Part shown: one piece after another, positions 28,469-37,487 of the stretch | Layout of the letters: each line of letters begins with the position of its first letter | How positions within the stretch are numbered: position 1 is the stretch's first letter | NCBI RefSeq assembly: GCF_003148765.1 | Contig: NZ_QGGV01000002.1 | Coordinates: 555,164-619,163 of the forward strand | Source of the DNA: Silicimonas algicola | GTDB taxonomy: Bacteria > Pseudomonadota > Alphaproteobacteria > Rhodobacterales > Rhodobacteraceae | DNA: 64,000 bases | Direction: 5' to 3' | Notes under the pieces: model-generated | Databases searched by the model: none | The model's input: the letters and a program-made list of their open reading frames with translations, nothing else | Told to the model about the DNA's origin: nothing | Position numbers and translations under genes: made by a program

Positions 28469-29405
28469 GAGCGTCACCCTCCGGCAGTTGCAATACTTCG
28501 TGGCCCTCGCCGAAACGCTCCAGTTCGGCGCGGCGGCCGAGAAGGTCCACGTCTCGCAGCCTGCACTGTCGCTCCAGATCAAGGCGATGGAGGAGGCGCT
28601 CGGCGCGCGTCTCGTCGACCGGCTCCCGCGTGAGGTGCGTCTGACACGCGTGGGGCAGGAGGTTCTGGACCGCGCCCGCCGCGTTCTGACCGAGGTCGGC
28701 GACCTCGAGCAATCGGTGCGCTGGCGCGACGGGCTCGCCGGACGCCTGAGGCTCGGCGTCATCCCGACGGTGGCGCCCTATCTTTTGCCGATGGCGCTGA
28801 CGCGGCTGCGGGCCCGCGACATCACGCTCGACATCCGCATTCGCGAGGCGCAGACGACGACGCTGGTGACGGGCCTTCGCGACGGCAGGCTCGACGCGGC
28901 GATCATGGCGCTGCCGCTCCAGGATCCCGGTCTGACGGCGCGGCCCCTCTTTCGCGACCGGTTCCTGCTCTGCGGGTCTCCGGCCCGGCTCGACAGCCTG
29001 GGGCAGGGGGCCGAGGGCCTGCGCCCGCAGGCCATCGCCCAGGACCAGCTCCTTCTTCTCGACGAGGGTCACTGCCTCGCCGATCAGGCGCTCGAGGTCT
29101 GCGGCCTTCGCTCGCGCCCGAACGTCGATCTTGGGGCGTCCTCGCTGGCCACCCTCGCAGGCCTCGTCGCCCAGGGCTTCGGCCTGACCTTCCTGCCGGA
29201 ACTCGCCGTCGCGACCGAACTGCGTGCCCAGCCTGATCTGGCGCTCCGCCGCTTCGATGCGCCAGAGCCGGGCCGCGATCTCGCCCTCGTCACGCGCAGC
29301 GCGGCCGAGGGGGCGGGCTGGGTGGACACGCTGGCCGGGATCCTCATCGATGCCGGCGGCGCGGCGCTCGCCCTGGCGCGGGACGCCACGCTGCGCAAAC
29401 CTTGA
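28467..29405 (+). CDS. oxyR: Hydrogen peroxide sensor OxyR (LysR family)
   Basis: 312 aa. A LysR winged helix occupies residues 1-60 (TLRQLQYFVALAETLQFGAA, VSQPALSLQIKAMEEALG), then the effector domain. The two redox cysteines are present at about 203 and 212 in DEGHCLADQALEVCGL, with the same 8-residue spacing as the E. coli C199/C208 pair, so disulfide sensing is very likely. It is divergent from catalase across 104 bases, the usual arrangement for a peroxide regulon. Confidence 0.94.
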   Translation: MSVTLRQLQYFVALAETLQFGAAAEKVHVSQPALSLQIKAMEEALGARLVDRLPREVRLTRVGQEVLDRARRVLTEVGDLEQSVRWRDGLAGRLRLGVIPTVAPYLLPMALTRLRARDITLDIRIREAQTTTLVTGLRDGRLDAAIMALPLQDPGLTARPLFRDRFLLCGSPARLDSLGQGAEGLRPQAIAQDQLLLLDEGHCLADQALEVCGLRSRPNVDLGASSLATLAGLVAQGFGLTFLPELAVATELRAQPDLALRRFDAPEPGRDLALVTRSAAEGAGWVDTLAGILIDAGGAALALARDATLRKP

Positions 29406-29473
29406 CGTGCGTCAATGCAACCAGCCCCGGCGATACCTATATGAAGGGCATCAACCTTGAGAAGGGGTGTCCC

Positions 29474-29785
29474 ATGACCGAAGAAACCAACACCGAAGAC
29501 GGCCGCAAGCGTACCTGGATCGACGAGATCGAGGTCAAGAGCGAGGAGCTCGTGAACCGCGTCAAGGCGCTCGCCGCCGACAACAAGGTCAAGCGCATCC
29601 GCATCGTCGAACCCGACGGCGACATCGCGCTGGAAGTGCCGCTGACCTACGGCGCACTCGCGGGCGGGGCGGTCGTTCTCGCAGCTCCCCTGCTTGCCGT
29701 CCTTGGCGCGATCGGCGCTTTTGCCGCCCGCCTCAAGATCGAGGTGGTGAAGGAAGAGACCGTGAAGGAAGACGCGCCCGTCTGA
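29474..29785 (+). CDS. DUF4342 small membrane protein
   Basis: 103 aa. A charged N-terminus (DEIEVKSEELVNRVKALAAD) and a short beta-rich part (KRIRIVEPDGDIALEVPLTY) precede one membrane segment (GGAVVLAAPLLAVLGAIGAF) and an acidic tail. GGGGTG lies just before the ATG at 29474. The domain is widely conserved and of unknown function. It stands between oxyR and the metal exporter on the same strand. Confidence 0.82.
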   Translation: MTEETNTEDGRKRTWIDEIEVKSEELVNRVKALAADNKVKRIRIVEPDGDIALEVPLTYGALAGGAVVLAAPLLAVLGAIGAFAARLKIEVVKEETVKEDAPV

Positions 29786-29848
29786 CATAAGCCGTCTGAC
29801 GCAACGTGTCGCGTTGCCGCGACCTCGCTTCGGCATAGGTAGTCGCCC

Positions 29849-30748
29849 ATGCCGGAGCGCCAGTTCCACGACCATGACCACAGAGCGGCTCACGCTCACG
29901 GCCACGCCAACGAACGCGCCGTCGGCATCGCCGCCCTTCTGACCGGCGGCTTCATGCTGGCCGAGGTCGCGGGCGGCCTTCTGACGGGCTCGCTGGCGCT
30001 TCTGGCCGATGCGGGCCACATGCTGACCGACTTCGCCGCGCTGGCGCTGTCGTGGTTCGCCTTCCGCCTCGCGCGCCGTCCCGCCGACTGGCAGCGCACC
30101 TACGGCTTCGACCGCTTTTCGATCCTCGCGGCCTTCGTCAACGGCGTGGCACTCTTCGTCATCGCCGCCTGGATCGCGGTCGAGGCTATCCTCCGCCTCC
30201 GTGATCCGGTCGAGGTGCTGGGCGGGCCCATGCTGGCCGTCGCGATCCTGGGTCTTGTCGTCAACATCGCCTCCTTCTGGGTGCTGCATCGCGCGGGCGA
30301 CGAAAACCTCAACGTCCGCGCTGCGACCCTTCACGTCCTCGGCGACCTTCTCGGCACGGTCGGCGCCATCGTCGCCTCGCTGGTGATCCTCCAGACAGGC
30401 TGGACCCCGATCGACCCGATCCTGTCGATCCTCGTGTCGATCCTCATCCTCCGCGCGGCCTGGCGCGTGGTGAGCGAGTCCGCCCGCGTCCTTCTCGAGG
30501 CAGCGCCGCCCGACTTCGACACGCAGGTGGCGCTCGCCCGCCTCAACGCTGTCCCTGGTGTCGCGCGCGTCCACCACCTCCACGCCTGGTCGATCACCGA
30601 GGAACGCCCCATGGCCACCCTCGAGGCCGACCTCTTGCCCGGCGCGGATGGCGAGACCGCGCGGCGCGCCCTGAAGGAGGTTCTGGCCCGCGATTTCGGC
30701 ATCGAACATGCCACCGTCGAAATCTGCCGCTCGCCTCAGGACGCATAG
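29849..30748 (+). CDS. Cation diffusion facilitator metal exporter
   Basis: 299 aa. A histidine-rich N-terminus ([17 protein letters not shown]) leads to six membrane helices with the metal sites HMLTD (helix II, residues near 50) and HVLGD (helix V, near 155). A cytoplasmic ferredoxin-like C-domain follows, with [12 protein letters not shown] proteins exchange Zn, Co or Cd for protons; the H-D/H-D site set favours zinc. The substrate remains an inference. Confidence 0.94.
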   Translation: MPERQFHDHDHRAAHAHGHANERAVGIAALLTGGFMLAEVAGGLLTGSLALLADAGHMLTDFAALALSWFAFRLARRPADWQRTYGFDRFSILAAFVNGVALFVIAAWIAVEAILRLRDPVEVLGGPMLAVAILGLVVNIASFWVLHRAGDENLNVRAATLHVLGDLLGTVGAIVASLVILQTGWTPIDPILSILVSILILRAAWRVVSESARVLLEAAPPDFDTQVALARLNAVPGVARVHHLHAWSITEERPMATLEADLLPGADGETARRALKEVLARDFGIEHATVEICRSPQDA

Positions 30749-30824
30749 CCGACATGCGCCCGTCTCCATTGGACTTTTCGCCACGCGGCCGCTAGAAGAT
30801 CGCCCAAGCGGAGGACACGCCCCC

Positions 30825-31787
30825 ATGACGTCCCGAGACCTCAAGATCCCCGGCCAGCGCCACCCCGAAAAGGCGCACCGGCCCGACAATGCCCAGCCGA
30901 AGAAGCCGGACTGGATCCGCGTGAAGGCCCCGACCGGCGCTGGCTACAAGGCCACGCGCGACATCATGCGCGAGCATCGCCTCGTGACGGTCTGCGAAGA
31001 GGCGGGCTGCCCGAACGTCGGCGAATGCTGGAGCCAGGGCCACGCTACCATGATGATCATGGGCGACGTCTGCACACGGGCCTGCTCGTTCTGCAACATC
31101 GCCACCGGCAAGCCCCCTGAGTCGCTCGACGTGTTCGAGCCCGGCCGCGTCGCCGATGCCGTGAAGAAACTCGGTCTGAACCACGTCGTCATCACCAGCG
31201 TCGACCGCGACGACGTGGACGACGGCGGGGCCGAACATTTTGCCATGACGATCCGCGCCATCCGCAAGCAGTCGCCCGCCACCACCATCGAGATCCTGAC
31301 GCCCGACTTCCTGCGCTGCGATCCTTCGGTTCTCGAGACGGTCGTCGAGGCGAAACCGGACGTCTTCAACCACAACCTCGAGACGGTCCCCGGCCTCTAC
31401 CCCGAGGTGCGCCCCGGCGCGCGCTACTTCCATTCGCTCCGCCTGCTCCAGCGGGTCAAGGAACTCGACCCCGCCATGTTCACCAAGTCCGGCATCATGG
31501 TGGGACTGGGCGAGGACCGGCAGGGGGTGCTTCAGGTCATGGACGACATGCGCGCCGCCGACATCGACTTCCTGACCATCGGCCAGTACCTGCAACCGAC
31601 GCCCAAGCACCACCGCGTCGACCGCTTCGTGACCCCCGAGGAATTCGCGGGCTACGAAAAGGCGGCCTACGGCAAGGGCTTCCTGATGGTCTCGGCCACG
31701 CCGCTGACGCGCTCGTCCTATCACGCGGGCGACGACTTCGCCCGCCTGCGCGACGCGCGTCTGAGGAAGCTGGGCCAGGCCGTCTGA
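30825..31787 (+). CDS. lipA: Lipoyl synthase
   Basis: Radical-SAM insertion of two sulfurs into octanoyl-protein to make lipoate. It has 320 aa. The auxiliary cluster motif is [12 protein letters not shown], the radical-SAM motif [10 protein letters not shown], and the C-terminal [10 protein letters not shown] carries the serine ligand of the auxiliary cluster. The ATG at 30825 has GGAGGA upstream at a rather long distance. It is convergent with the FAD monooxygenase, with no gap between the stops. Confidence 0.98.
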   Translation: MTSRDLKIPGQRHPEKAHRPDNAQPKKPDWIRVKAPTGAGYKATRDIMREHRLVTVCEEAGCPNVGECWSQGHATMMIMGDVCTRACSFCNIATGKPPESLDVFEPGRVADAVKKLGLNHVVITSVDRDDVDDGGAEHFAMTIRAIRKQSPATTIEILTPDFLRCDPSVLETVVEAKPDVFNHNLETVPGLYPEVRPGARYFHSLRLLQRVKELDPAMFTKSGIMVGLGEDRQGVLQVMDDMRAADIDFLTIGQYLQPTPKHHRVDRFVTPEEFAGYEKAAYGKGFLMVSATPLTRSSYHAGDDFARLRDARLRKLGQAV

Positions 31788-32846
31788 TCAGCCGCTGACC
31801 AGTTGCCGCGCGACGGCCCGGCGCAGGGCAGGGACCGCGTTCACCGTCCGCATCGCCGCCAACACGCCCGCGCGCGCGACCGGCCCCTTGGCCTGGATGA
31901 ACCGCCGCCCGCGCTCGCTCAACGCGATCACATGCGCCCCGGCGGCATGGCGGGCCTCCGTGTAGCCCTCCGTCGTGCCAAGGGCGATCCGTTCCGCCAA
32001 CTCTGCCGCGTCCGAGATCCCGAGGTTCATGCCTCGTCCACCCACCGGCGAATGGCAATGCGCCGCGTCGCCGGCGAGGAAGACGCGCGCGGACTGATAG
32101 CGCGCCACCTGCCGCACCGAGATGATGAAGGCTCCGGAGCGCCGGACGGTCGTGACGGGCATCGGCACGGGAAGCGCGGCGAGCGCGTCGGGTTCGCTCG
32201 CGATGACCCGGAAGCGCGCCGTCTCCAACGGCACGACGACGGCGACGTTCCCGCCGTCCAGCCGATAGCCCATGAATCGGCCGCGTCCGTGCCAGTCCGG
32301 GGCGTCCACATCGGCGATCGACCACTGCTCGGGCAGGTCGTGGCCGGGGAAGTCGAATCCGAGCGCCGCGCGCACCGCGCTGTGGACGCCGTCCGCGCCG
32401 ATCACGAGGTCATGGCGCGCCTCGACCCCTCCGACGCGGACCTCGACGGCGTCCTCCGTTTCCCGAAGATGGTCTAACGTCGCCCCGTAACGCACCGATC
32501 CGCCTAGCCTTTCCAGCGTCTCGACAAGGTGACGCTCGGTCCGGTCCTGCGCCAGCCCCCAGATCCGCATGCGCGCGTCGAAGTTCAGCGTCAGGTGAAG
32601 GACAGGCTTCGTTCCGTCGTGGAAGACGCCGCCCTCGAAGCGGACCGCCTCGTCCAGCACGGGCGTATCCGTGCCCGAGCGGCGGAAGATCTCGATGCTC
32701 GACGGCAGGATGCCCACGGCGCGCGACAGCCTGGACGGTCCCGGTCGCTTTTCGATGATCTCGGGGAGGATGCCGCGCCGCGCCAGTTCCACGGCAGCGG
32801 TCAGGCCGGTCGGACCCGCGCCCACGATCAACACTCTAGGCGACAT
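31788..32846 (-). CDS. FAD-dependent monooxygenase (PHBH fold)
   Basis: 352 aa. FAD-binding GAGPTG at residue 8, the DG motif GADGVHSAVRAALGF, and the GD motif FLAGDAAHCHSPVGGRGMNL are all intact. The fold is that of aromatic-ring hydroxylases and related enzymes; the substrate is not evident. It has no partner genes. It lies downstream of the broken cytochrome c gene in the same direction. Confidence 0.88.
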   Translation of the reverse strand: MSPRVLIVGAGPTGLTAAVELARRGILPEIIEKRPGPSRLSRAVGILPSSIEIFRRSGTDTPVLDEAVRFEGGVFHDGTKPVLHLTLNFDARMRIWGLAQDRTERHLVETLERLGGSVRYGATLDHLRETEDAVEVRVGGVEARHDLVIGADGVHSAVRAALGFDFPGHDLPEQWSIADVDAPDWHGRGRFMGYRLDGGNVAVVVPLETARFRVIASEPDALAALPVPMPVTTVRRSGAFIISVRQVARYQSARVFLAGDAAHCHSPVGGRGMNLGISDAAELAERIALGTTEGYTEARHAAGAHVIALSERGRRFIQAKGPVARAGVLAAMRTVNAVPALRRAVARQLVSG

Positions 32847-32905
32847 GCGCGCTTCCTCCGCGCGCGATTCTAGCCCTTGCCCCGTTGCCGGGAAAGGGCC
32901 TGGCA

Positions 32906-33785
32906 TCACTGCACCGGAGGCAGCGCCTTGACGTAGGCCGCAATGGCCGCCCGATCCTCGGGGGCAAGCTTCGACATGTTCTCGACCACTTCCGCCATCT
33001 GCCCGCCCGCGCTGTCGAAGTCGGGGGTGAAACCGGACTCGAGGTAATAGGCGATGTCCTCGGCGCTCCAGTCCAGCTGGCCCTGCCGCAAACCGGGGAT
33101 CTTGCCCTCGCCCGCAGGGTTGGGCGCGCCCGCCATCCACAGCGTCTTGTCCGGCCCGCCAAGAGCATTGCGCGGCGTGTGGCATTCGGCGCAATGGCCC
33201 AGAGCCTCGACCAGATAACGTCCCCGCTCCAGCTCCGGCGTGTCCGCCGGCATCACCCAGTCGTCGTCCGCGAAGAGAAGTTTCCAGCCGCCGAGCGAGG
33301 CGCGGATGTTGAAGGGAAATCCGACCTCGTGAGGGACATCCGCCCGGTCCTGCGGCGGCAGCGTCGCCATGAAGGTCCAGAGATCCGCCACGTCCGCATC
33401 CCTCATCCGGGCGTAGGTCGTCCAGGGGAACGCGGGATAATAATGCGCGCCTTCGGGCGAGGTGCCCTCCAGCAACGCCGAGGCGAATTGCGGCAGGCTC
33501 CAGCCGCCGATGCCGTGCGTCGCGTCGGGCGAAATGTTGGGGGCGATGAAGGTGCCGAAAGGGGTCGCGAACCGCTTGCCACCCGGCAGCGCCAGGGGGT
33601 CGTCCGACTCCGCCGCCGTGTGGCAGGACGCGCAGCCCCCGGCCCAGAAGACCGCCTCTCCCCGCGCGGCGTCGCCCTCGAGCGCTGCGAAGCGCTCAGG
33701 CTCGACCGCGCGCGCGCGTCAGCCACAGCCCTGCGCCTGCGACGACGAGGGCGAGACCGACGAGCCAAAGAAGAAGCCGCTTCAT
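32906..33785 (-). pseudogene. Membrane-anchored dihaem cytochrome c, frameshifted in a CG repeat
   Basis: The minus strand starts at ATG 33785 with an anchor (MKRLLLWLVGLALVVAGAGL, then WLTRAR) and runs into a (CG)6 tract at 33707-33718, after which this frame stops. The frame two bases on continues AVEPERFAALEGDAARGEAV with haem site CASCH, then a second haem site HCAECHTPRN and ends at 32906. Both CxxCH haem sites are intact. One more CG unit would restore a single 293-aa protein. So this is either a recent slippage mutation or a sequencing error. The family carries electrons in the periplasm. Confidence 0.85.
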
Positions 33786-33830
33786 CCGCGCATCAAGCGG
33801 CCGGGGCAGGGTGGCCCCGGCCGGACCGGA

Positions 33831-34010
33831 TCAATTTTCGGCCTGGCGGTGCGCCTTGTGGCAGGCCCCGCAGGCCTGGCCCACAGTACCCATGCCAGCG
33901 GCCAGTGCTTCCTGCCCGTCGCCTGCAACGGATGCCAATGCGGCGGTCGCCTCGCGAAGCTGGCCCGAGATCTCGCCGGCTGTCGGGGCCGCTCGGCCGG
34001 TCCATGGCGG
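33831..34010 (-). pseudogene. Cytochrome c', C-terminal fragment
   Basis: About 60 codons on the minus strand match the end of cytochrome c': GEISGQLREATAALASVAGD, then GTVGQACGACHKAHRQAEN and a stop at 33831. The haem site CGACH followed by K and H in the last helix is diagnostic of this four-helix family. The first half of the gene is missing: at about 34005 the similarity ends and a LysR fragment on the other strand begins. It lies directly upstream of the dihaem cytochrome gene. Confidence 0.75.
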
Positions 34011-34327
34011 GCGACTGGATGCGCGCCCGGGGCGGCGGCGCGCACCTTGCCTCCGACAGCTTCCTGATGCTGGCCTCCCTCGTGGCGCTTGGCCGGGGCA
34101 GGGCGCTTCTGCCGGTGTTCTTCGGGGACATCTGGCCCGGCATCGAGCGGATCGACATGCCCCACAACCTCGCCCCCGTGCCGGTCTGGGTCGCCAGCCA
34201 CCGCGACTATGCCCGCTCGGGCCGCCTGCGCCGGGTGCGCAAGGTGCTGCTTGAGGGGCTGACCGCCCTCGGTCCCCGGATGATGGGAGAAGCGGACACC
34301 ACGCCGTCCGCGCGGCGCAGCGCCTAG
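34004..34327 (+). pseudogene. LysR-type regulator, C-terminal effector-domain fragment
   Basis: 107 codons resemble the end of a LysR effector domain: DSFLMLASLVALGRGRALLP, then DMPHNLAPVPVWVASHRDYA and RSGRLRRVRKVLLEGL. There is no helix-turn-helix; upstream in frame is the antisense of the cytochrome c' fragment. The stop overlaps that of the convergent barrel gene by 2 bases, so the right-hand side is undisturbed. The left edge is probably a deletion or rearrangement point. Confidence 0.75.
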
Positions 34328-34950
34328 AACCGAAGGCCCACGGCCAGCCCGAAGATCGGCTCGGCCTGCCCTGCGTCGGAGACCCCGCCCTGAACGAAGC
34401 CGCCGTTGCGTCCCGTCAGCTCGGCGTTGATCCCCACCATGGGGACAGGGCTCTCGTTCACCGTGATCTCGTTCGTCAGCATGCCCGACACGCCCACGCT
34501 CATCCGCTCGGTCACGGCATAGTCGAGGTAGAGCTTGCCCGCCGTCACGTCGCCGTCCGTTCCCTCGTAGGTCACCGATACCCCCGCCGTCGTGGCGCCG
34601 CGCGTCAGGGACGTGCCAAGGTGGAAGACGTCGCGCCCGTTCCAGCTTTCGCCGAAGGTCAGGGCCAGGCCACCGAAGGGCGTCTTGCGTTCGCTCACGC
34701 CGGTCTCGTGGATGATGGAGGGGATTGCGAGCCGCAGCGTGGGCGTGTCTGGCGGCGGCAGCGCCTTCAGAGGCTCCGACCTCATAACCGCGCCGCCGAG
34801 GCGAAACGCACCTGTGCCTGTCTCCTCCCGTGCCTCGATGCGGCTGTCCAGTCGCAGGCCTTCATTCAGGCCTACTCCGGAAAACTGGGTCTCGGCGGCC
34901 GCCGGAGCCGCGCAGAGGACGGAAAGGAGCAAGAATCCGGGTGGGCGCAC
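34324..34950 (-). CDS. Putative outer-membrane beta-barrel protein
   Basis: 208 aa. Signal peptide (RPPGFLLLSVLCAAPAAAE), then amphipathic beta strands (DGDVTAGKLYLDYAVTERMS, VGVSGMLTNEITVNES) ending AVGLRF, whose final phenylalanine is typical of outer-membrane barrels. No named family is recognised. The start is GTG at 34950 with AAAGGA 6 bases before it. Confidence 0.7.
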   Translation of the reverse strand: MRPPGFLLLSVLCAAPAAAETQFSGVGLNEGLRLDSRIEAREETGTGAFRLGGAVMRSEPLKALPPPDTPTLRLAIPSIIHETGVSERKTPFGGLALTFGESWNGRDVFHLGTSLTRGATTAGVSVTYEGTDGDVTAGKLYLDYAVTERMSVGVSGMLTNEITVNESPVPMVGINAELTGRNGGFVQGGVSDAGQAEPIFGLAVGLRF

Positions 34951-35047
34951 CAAAGTTCCTTTCGACGCCACCACCCGAAAGGACCATAGGTCGGAGGCTG
35001 CGAGATTCGCACCTTCGGTTTCCGCGAAATGCGCGGTCTTGTGGCCT

Positions 35048-35596
35048 TCAGGTCTCAGTTGCGTCGATGAAGCGAACGCAGCCGATGTAGGGAAGGTTCC
35101 GGTTCCTCTGCGCGAAATCAATGCCGTAGCCGACGACGAACTCGTCCGGAATTTCGAACCCCGTCCAGGTCGCCTTCACGTCGGTTTCGCGCCGCGACGG
35201 TTTGTCGAGAAGGGCGATGGTCTCCAGCCGCCGCGGATGCCGCGATTCGAGAAGGTGCAGGACGTGGCTCAGCGTGTGTCCGGTATCGACGATGTCCTCG
35301 ACCACCAGGACGTCGCGCCCCTCGATCTCGCCGCGCAGATCCTTGAGGATCCGAACCTCGCGGCTCGACACCATGCTGTCGCCATAAGACGAGGTTTCCA
35401 GGAAATCGACCTCCACCGGCAGGTCCAACTCGCGCACGAGGTCTGCGATGAAGACGAAGGACCCGCGCAGAAGACCCACCACCACAAGCTTGTCGGTGTC
35501 CCGGAACGCGCGCTGGATCTCGCGGCTCAACGTCTCGATCCGGGCCGCGATGGACTTGGCCGAAATCAGTTGCTCGATCTCGTAAGGCTGGCTCAC
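35048..35596 (-). CDS. hpt: Hypoxanthine phosphoribosyltransferase
   Basis: Salvages hypoxanthine to IMP with PRPP. It has 182 aa, with the PRPP-binding motif [18 protein letters not shown], the flexible-loop region ETSSYGDSM and the base-binding segment [20 protein letters not shown]. The start is GTG at 35596. It is divergent from the COQ10-like gene. Confidence 0.96.
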   Translation of the reverse strand: MSQPYEIEQLISAKSIAARIETLSREIQRAFRDTDKLVVVGLLRGSFVFIADLVRELDLPVEVDFLETSSYGDSMVSSREVRILKDLRGEIEGRDVLVVEDIVDTGHTLSHVLHLLESRHPRRLETIALLDKPSRRETDVKATWTGFEIPDEFVVGYGIDFAQRNRNLPYIGCVRFIDATET

Positions 35597-35667
35597 GGCC
35601 CGCTTCCCTCTTGACGCTCCGCGCCCGTCTCTACACTCAGGACCACGGACAAGACCAGACGGAAGCG

Positions 35668-36123
35668 ATGCCGATCCACTCCGAAACCCGCCGCCTGCCT
35701 TACAGCGCCCAGCAGATGTACGATCTGGTGGCCGACGTCGAGGACTACCCCGAGTTCCTTCCGTGGACCGCCGCCGCGCGCATCCGCGAGACGCGGGAGG
35801 AGGACGACCGGACGGTGATGCTCGCGGACCTCGTCATCTCGTTCAAGGTCTTTCGCGAGCGGTTCGGCAGCCGCGTCACGCTCTGGCCGGACGAGAAGCG
35901 CATCGACACCGAATACCTCGACGGCCCGTTCAAGAAGATGATCTCGAACTGGCGGTTCGAGGATGCGGAGGACGGCGGGTGCGACGTTCACTTCCACGTC
36001 GATTTCGAATTCCGCAACCGGATCCTCCAGGCCACGGCGACCGTGTTCTTCAACGAGGCGATGTCGCGCGTCGTCCGTGCCTTCGAGGGCCGGGCGAAGA
36101 CGCTCTATGGCGCCGCGCCCTAG
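35668..36123 (+). CDS. COQ10/RatA-type START-domain protein
   Basis: 151 aa, one polyketide-cyclase/START fold: [47 protein letters not shown] and [20 protein letters not shown]. Mitochondrial COQ10 binds ubiquinone; bacterial members are also called RatA toxin, but a quinone role is more likely in Alphaproteobacteria. The ATG is at 35668. Its stop overlaps that of the histidine kinase gene. Confidence 0.9.
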   Translation: MPIHSETRRLPYSAQQMYDLVADVEDYPEFLPWTAAARIRETREEDDRTVMLADLVISFKVFRERFGSRVTLWPDEKRIDTEYLDGPFKKMISNWRFEDAEDGGCDVHFHVDFEFRNRILQATATVFFNEAMSRVVRAFEGRAKTLYGAAP

Positions 36124-37235
36124 GCTGACCGCGCCACCGCTGTCGGAAGCGCCTCGAACGACAGCGTCAGGACGGTGCCGTCGCTGTCCGACGAGATCTC
36201 GATCCGGCCCTGAAGCTCTTCCGAGATCACATCGTTGATCTGCATCCCCAGACCCGACGTCGCGTTTGCGGCGCTGGTCGGAAACCCCACTCCGTCGTCC
36301 GAACACCGGATACGGACCGTGTCGTCGTCGCCCCGATCGATCGAGATCCGCACATGCCCGGCGCGGCTTCCCGGAAACGCGTGCTTCAGCGAATTGGCCA
36401 CGAACTCGTTCAGAAGCGTGCCCACGGCTACGGCCTGTCCCGACGTGACGAGGATCGGCTCGGATATCACATCCAGGTTCAGGTGCGCGGGCGCCAGGGC
36501 GCGGAAGTGACGCCCCAGGTTCTCGACGTAATGCGCCAGGTCGATGACCGGACCCGCGTCGGTCCGGTACAGTTCCTCGTGCAGTTTCGCCACGGCATCG
36601 ACCCGGGATCCCAGGGTCGACAGCGTGCGGCGCGTTTCGTCGGCCACCGCACCCCGGTTGGCGATCCTGATCAGCGAGGCGAGCGACTGAAGCGAGTTCT
36701 TTACCCGGTGATCGACCTCCTGCCGGAGGAGCGCCGCAGTCGCCAGGGAGCGGCGCATCTCGAGCCGCGCCATGATCTGGTCCGCGAGAACCCGCAGCGT
36801 GTCGCGCTGAAGCGGCGTCAGACTGCGCGGCGTGCGGTCGAGAACGCAGAGCGTCCCGAGCGGCAGGCCGTCGCTCGTCTTGAGAAGCGCGCCGGCATAG
36901 AACCGAAGGCCCTCGTCGCCGAGGCACAGCGGGTTGTCGCACATCCGCGCGTCGTCACGGGTATCCGGCACCTCGAGAAACTCCTCCTCGAGGATGGCGT
37001 GCGAACAGAGCGACGTCTCCAGCGGGGTCTGGCGTACGCCCAGTCCGGTCTCCGCCTTGAACCACTGCCGATCCTCGTCGATGAAGTTGATGACCGAGAT
37101 CGGTGTCCCGCATAGCGCCGCCGCGAGCGCAACGATCTCGTCGAAATCGCGTTCGGGATCGGTGTCGAGGATCTCGTACGACCGCAGGGTGTGCAGGCGC
37201 TCGGATTGACGGGGGTGGGACTCAGCCTTTGCCAT
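36120..37235 (-). CDS. GAF-domain sensor histidine kinase (HisKA_2 type)
   Basis: 371 aa, cytosolic. The GAF domain spans about residues 25-165 (FDEIVALAAALCGTPISVIN to LADQIMARL). The HisKA_2 phosphoacceptor is H176 in RQEVDHRVKNSLQSLASLIR. The ATPase has N281 in LLNEFVANSLKHAFPG, then CSDDGVGFP and SGLGMQIN. Such kinases often feed the alphaproteobacterial general stress response or single-domain receivers; no partner is nearby. I used the ATG at 37235 (AGGAGG 10 bases upstream). Confidence 0.88.
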   Translation of the reverse strand: MAKAESHPRQSERLHTLRSYEILDTDPERDFDEIVALAAALCGTPISVINFIDEDRQWFKAETGLGVRQTPLETSLCSHAILEEEFLEVPDTRDDARMCDNPLCLGDEGLRFYAGALLKTSDGLPLGTLCVLDRTPRSLTPLQRDTLRVLADQIMARLEMRRSLATAALLRQEVDHRVKNSLQSLASLIRIANRGAVADETRRTLSTLGSRVDAVAKLHEELYRTDAGPVIDLAHYVENLGRHFRALAPAHLNLDVISEPILVTSGQAVAVGTLLNEFVANSLKHAFPGSRAGHVRISIDRGDDDTVRIRCSDDGVGFPTSAANATSGLGMQINDVISEELQGRIEISSDSDGTVLTLSFEALPTAVARSA

Positions 37236-37406
37236 GTCTTGCGTCCCTCCTTCTTCCGAACCGTCCCTTGATCGCGTGGCGGGAGTGTCGCCGGACATAT
37301 ATGCCATGATCATGACGGTCGCCAGCAGAAGAAATACGGCCGGCGCCTCACGGTGCGCCGGCCCCTCCTGCTCAAAAGTCCTAGGTCATAGAATTCTCAA
37401 CTCGTC

Positions 37407-37456
37407 GGCGGCGCGGATCCGGGGCGGATTGCGTCCCCGAACCCGCGCCGCCTTTT
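37407..37456. terminator. Long bulged hairpin between the kinase and subtilase genes
   Basis: GGCGGCGCGG at 37407-37416 pairs with CCGCGCCGCC at 37443-37452. Inside, CGGGG pairs with CCCCG, separated by a 3-base internal loop and a 10-base apical loop. TTTT follows on the plus strand. Downstream of the minus-strand subtilase it would act as a terminator or 3' stabiliser. The rest of 37236-37487 shows no gene. Confidence 0.6.
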
Positions 37457-37487
37457 GGGTGGGCGCGTCACCCCTCGCACAACCATG

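Noticed and set aside
33801..33820. CCGGGGC/GCCCCGG hairpin as terminator of the cytochrome c' fragment
   Set aside because: A 7-bp stem exists, but no T-run follows on the minus strand and the upstream gene is already truncated.
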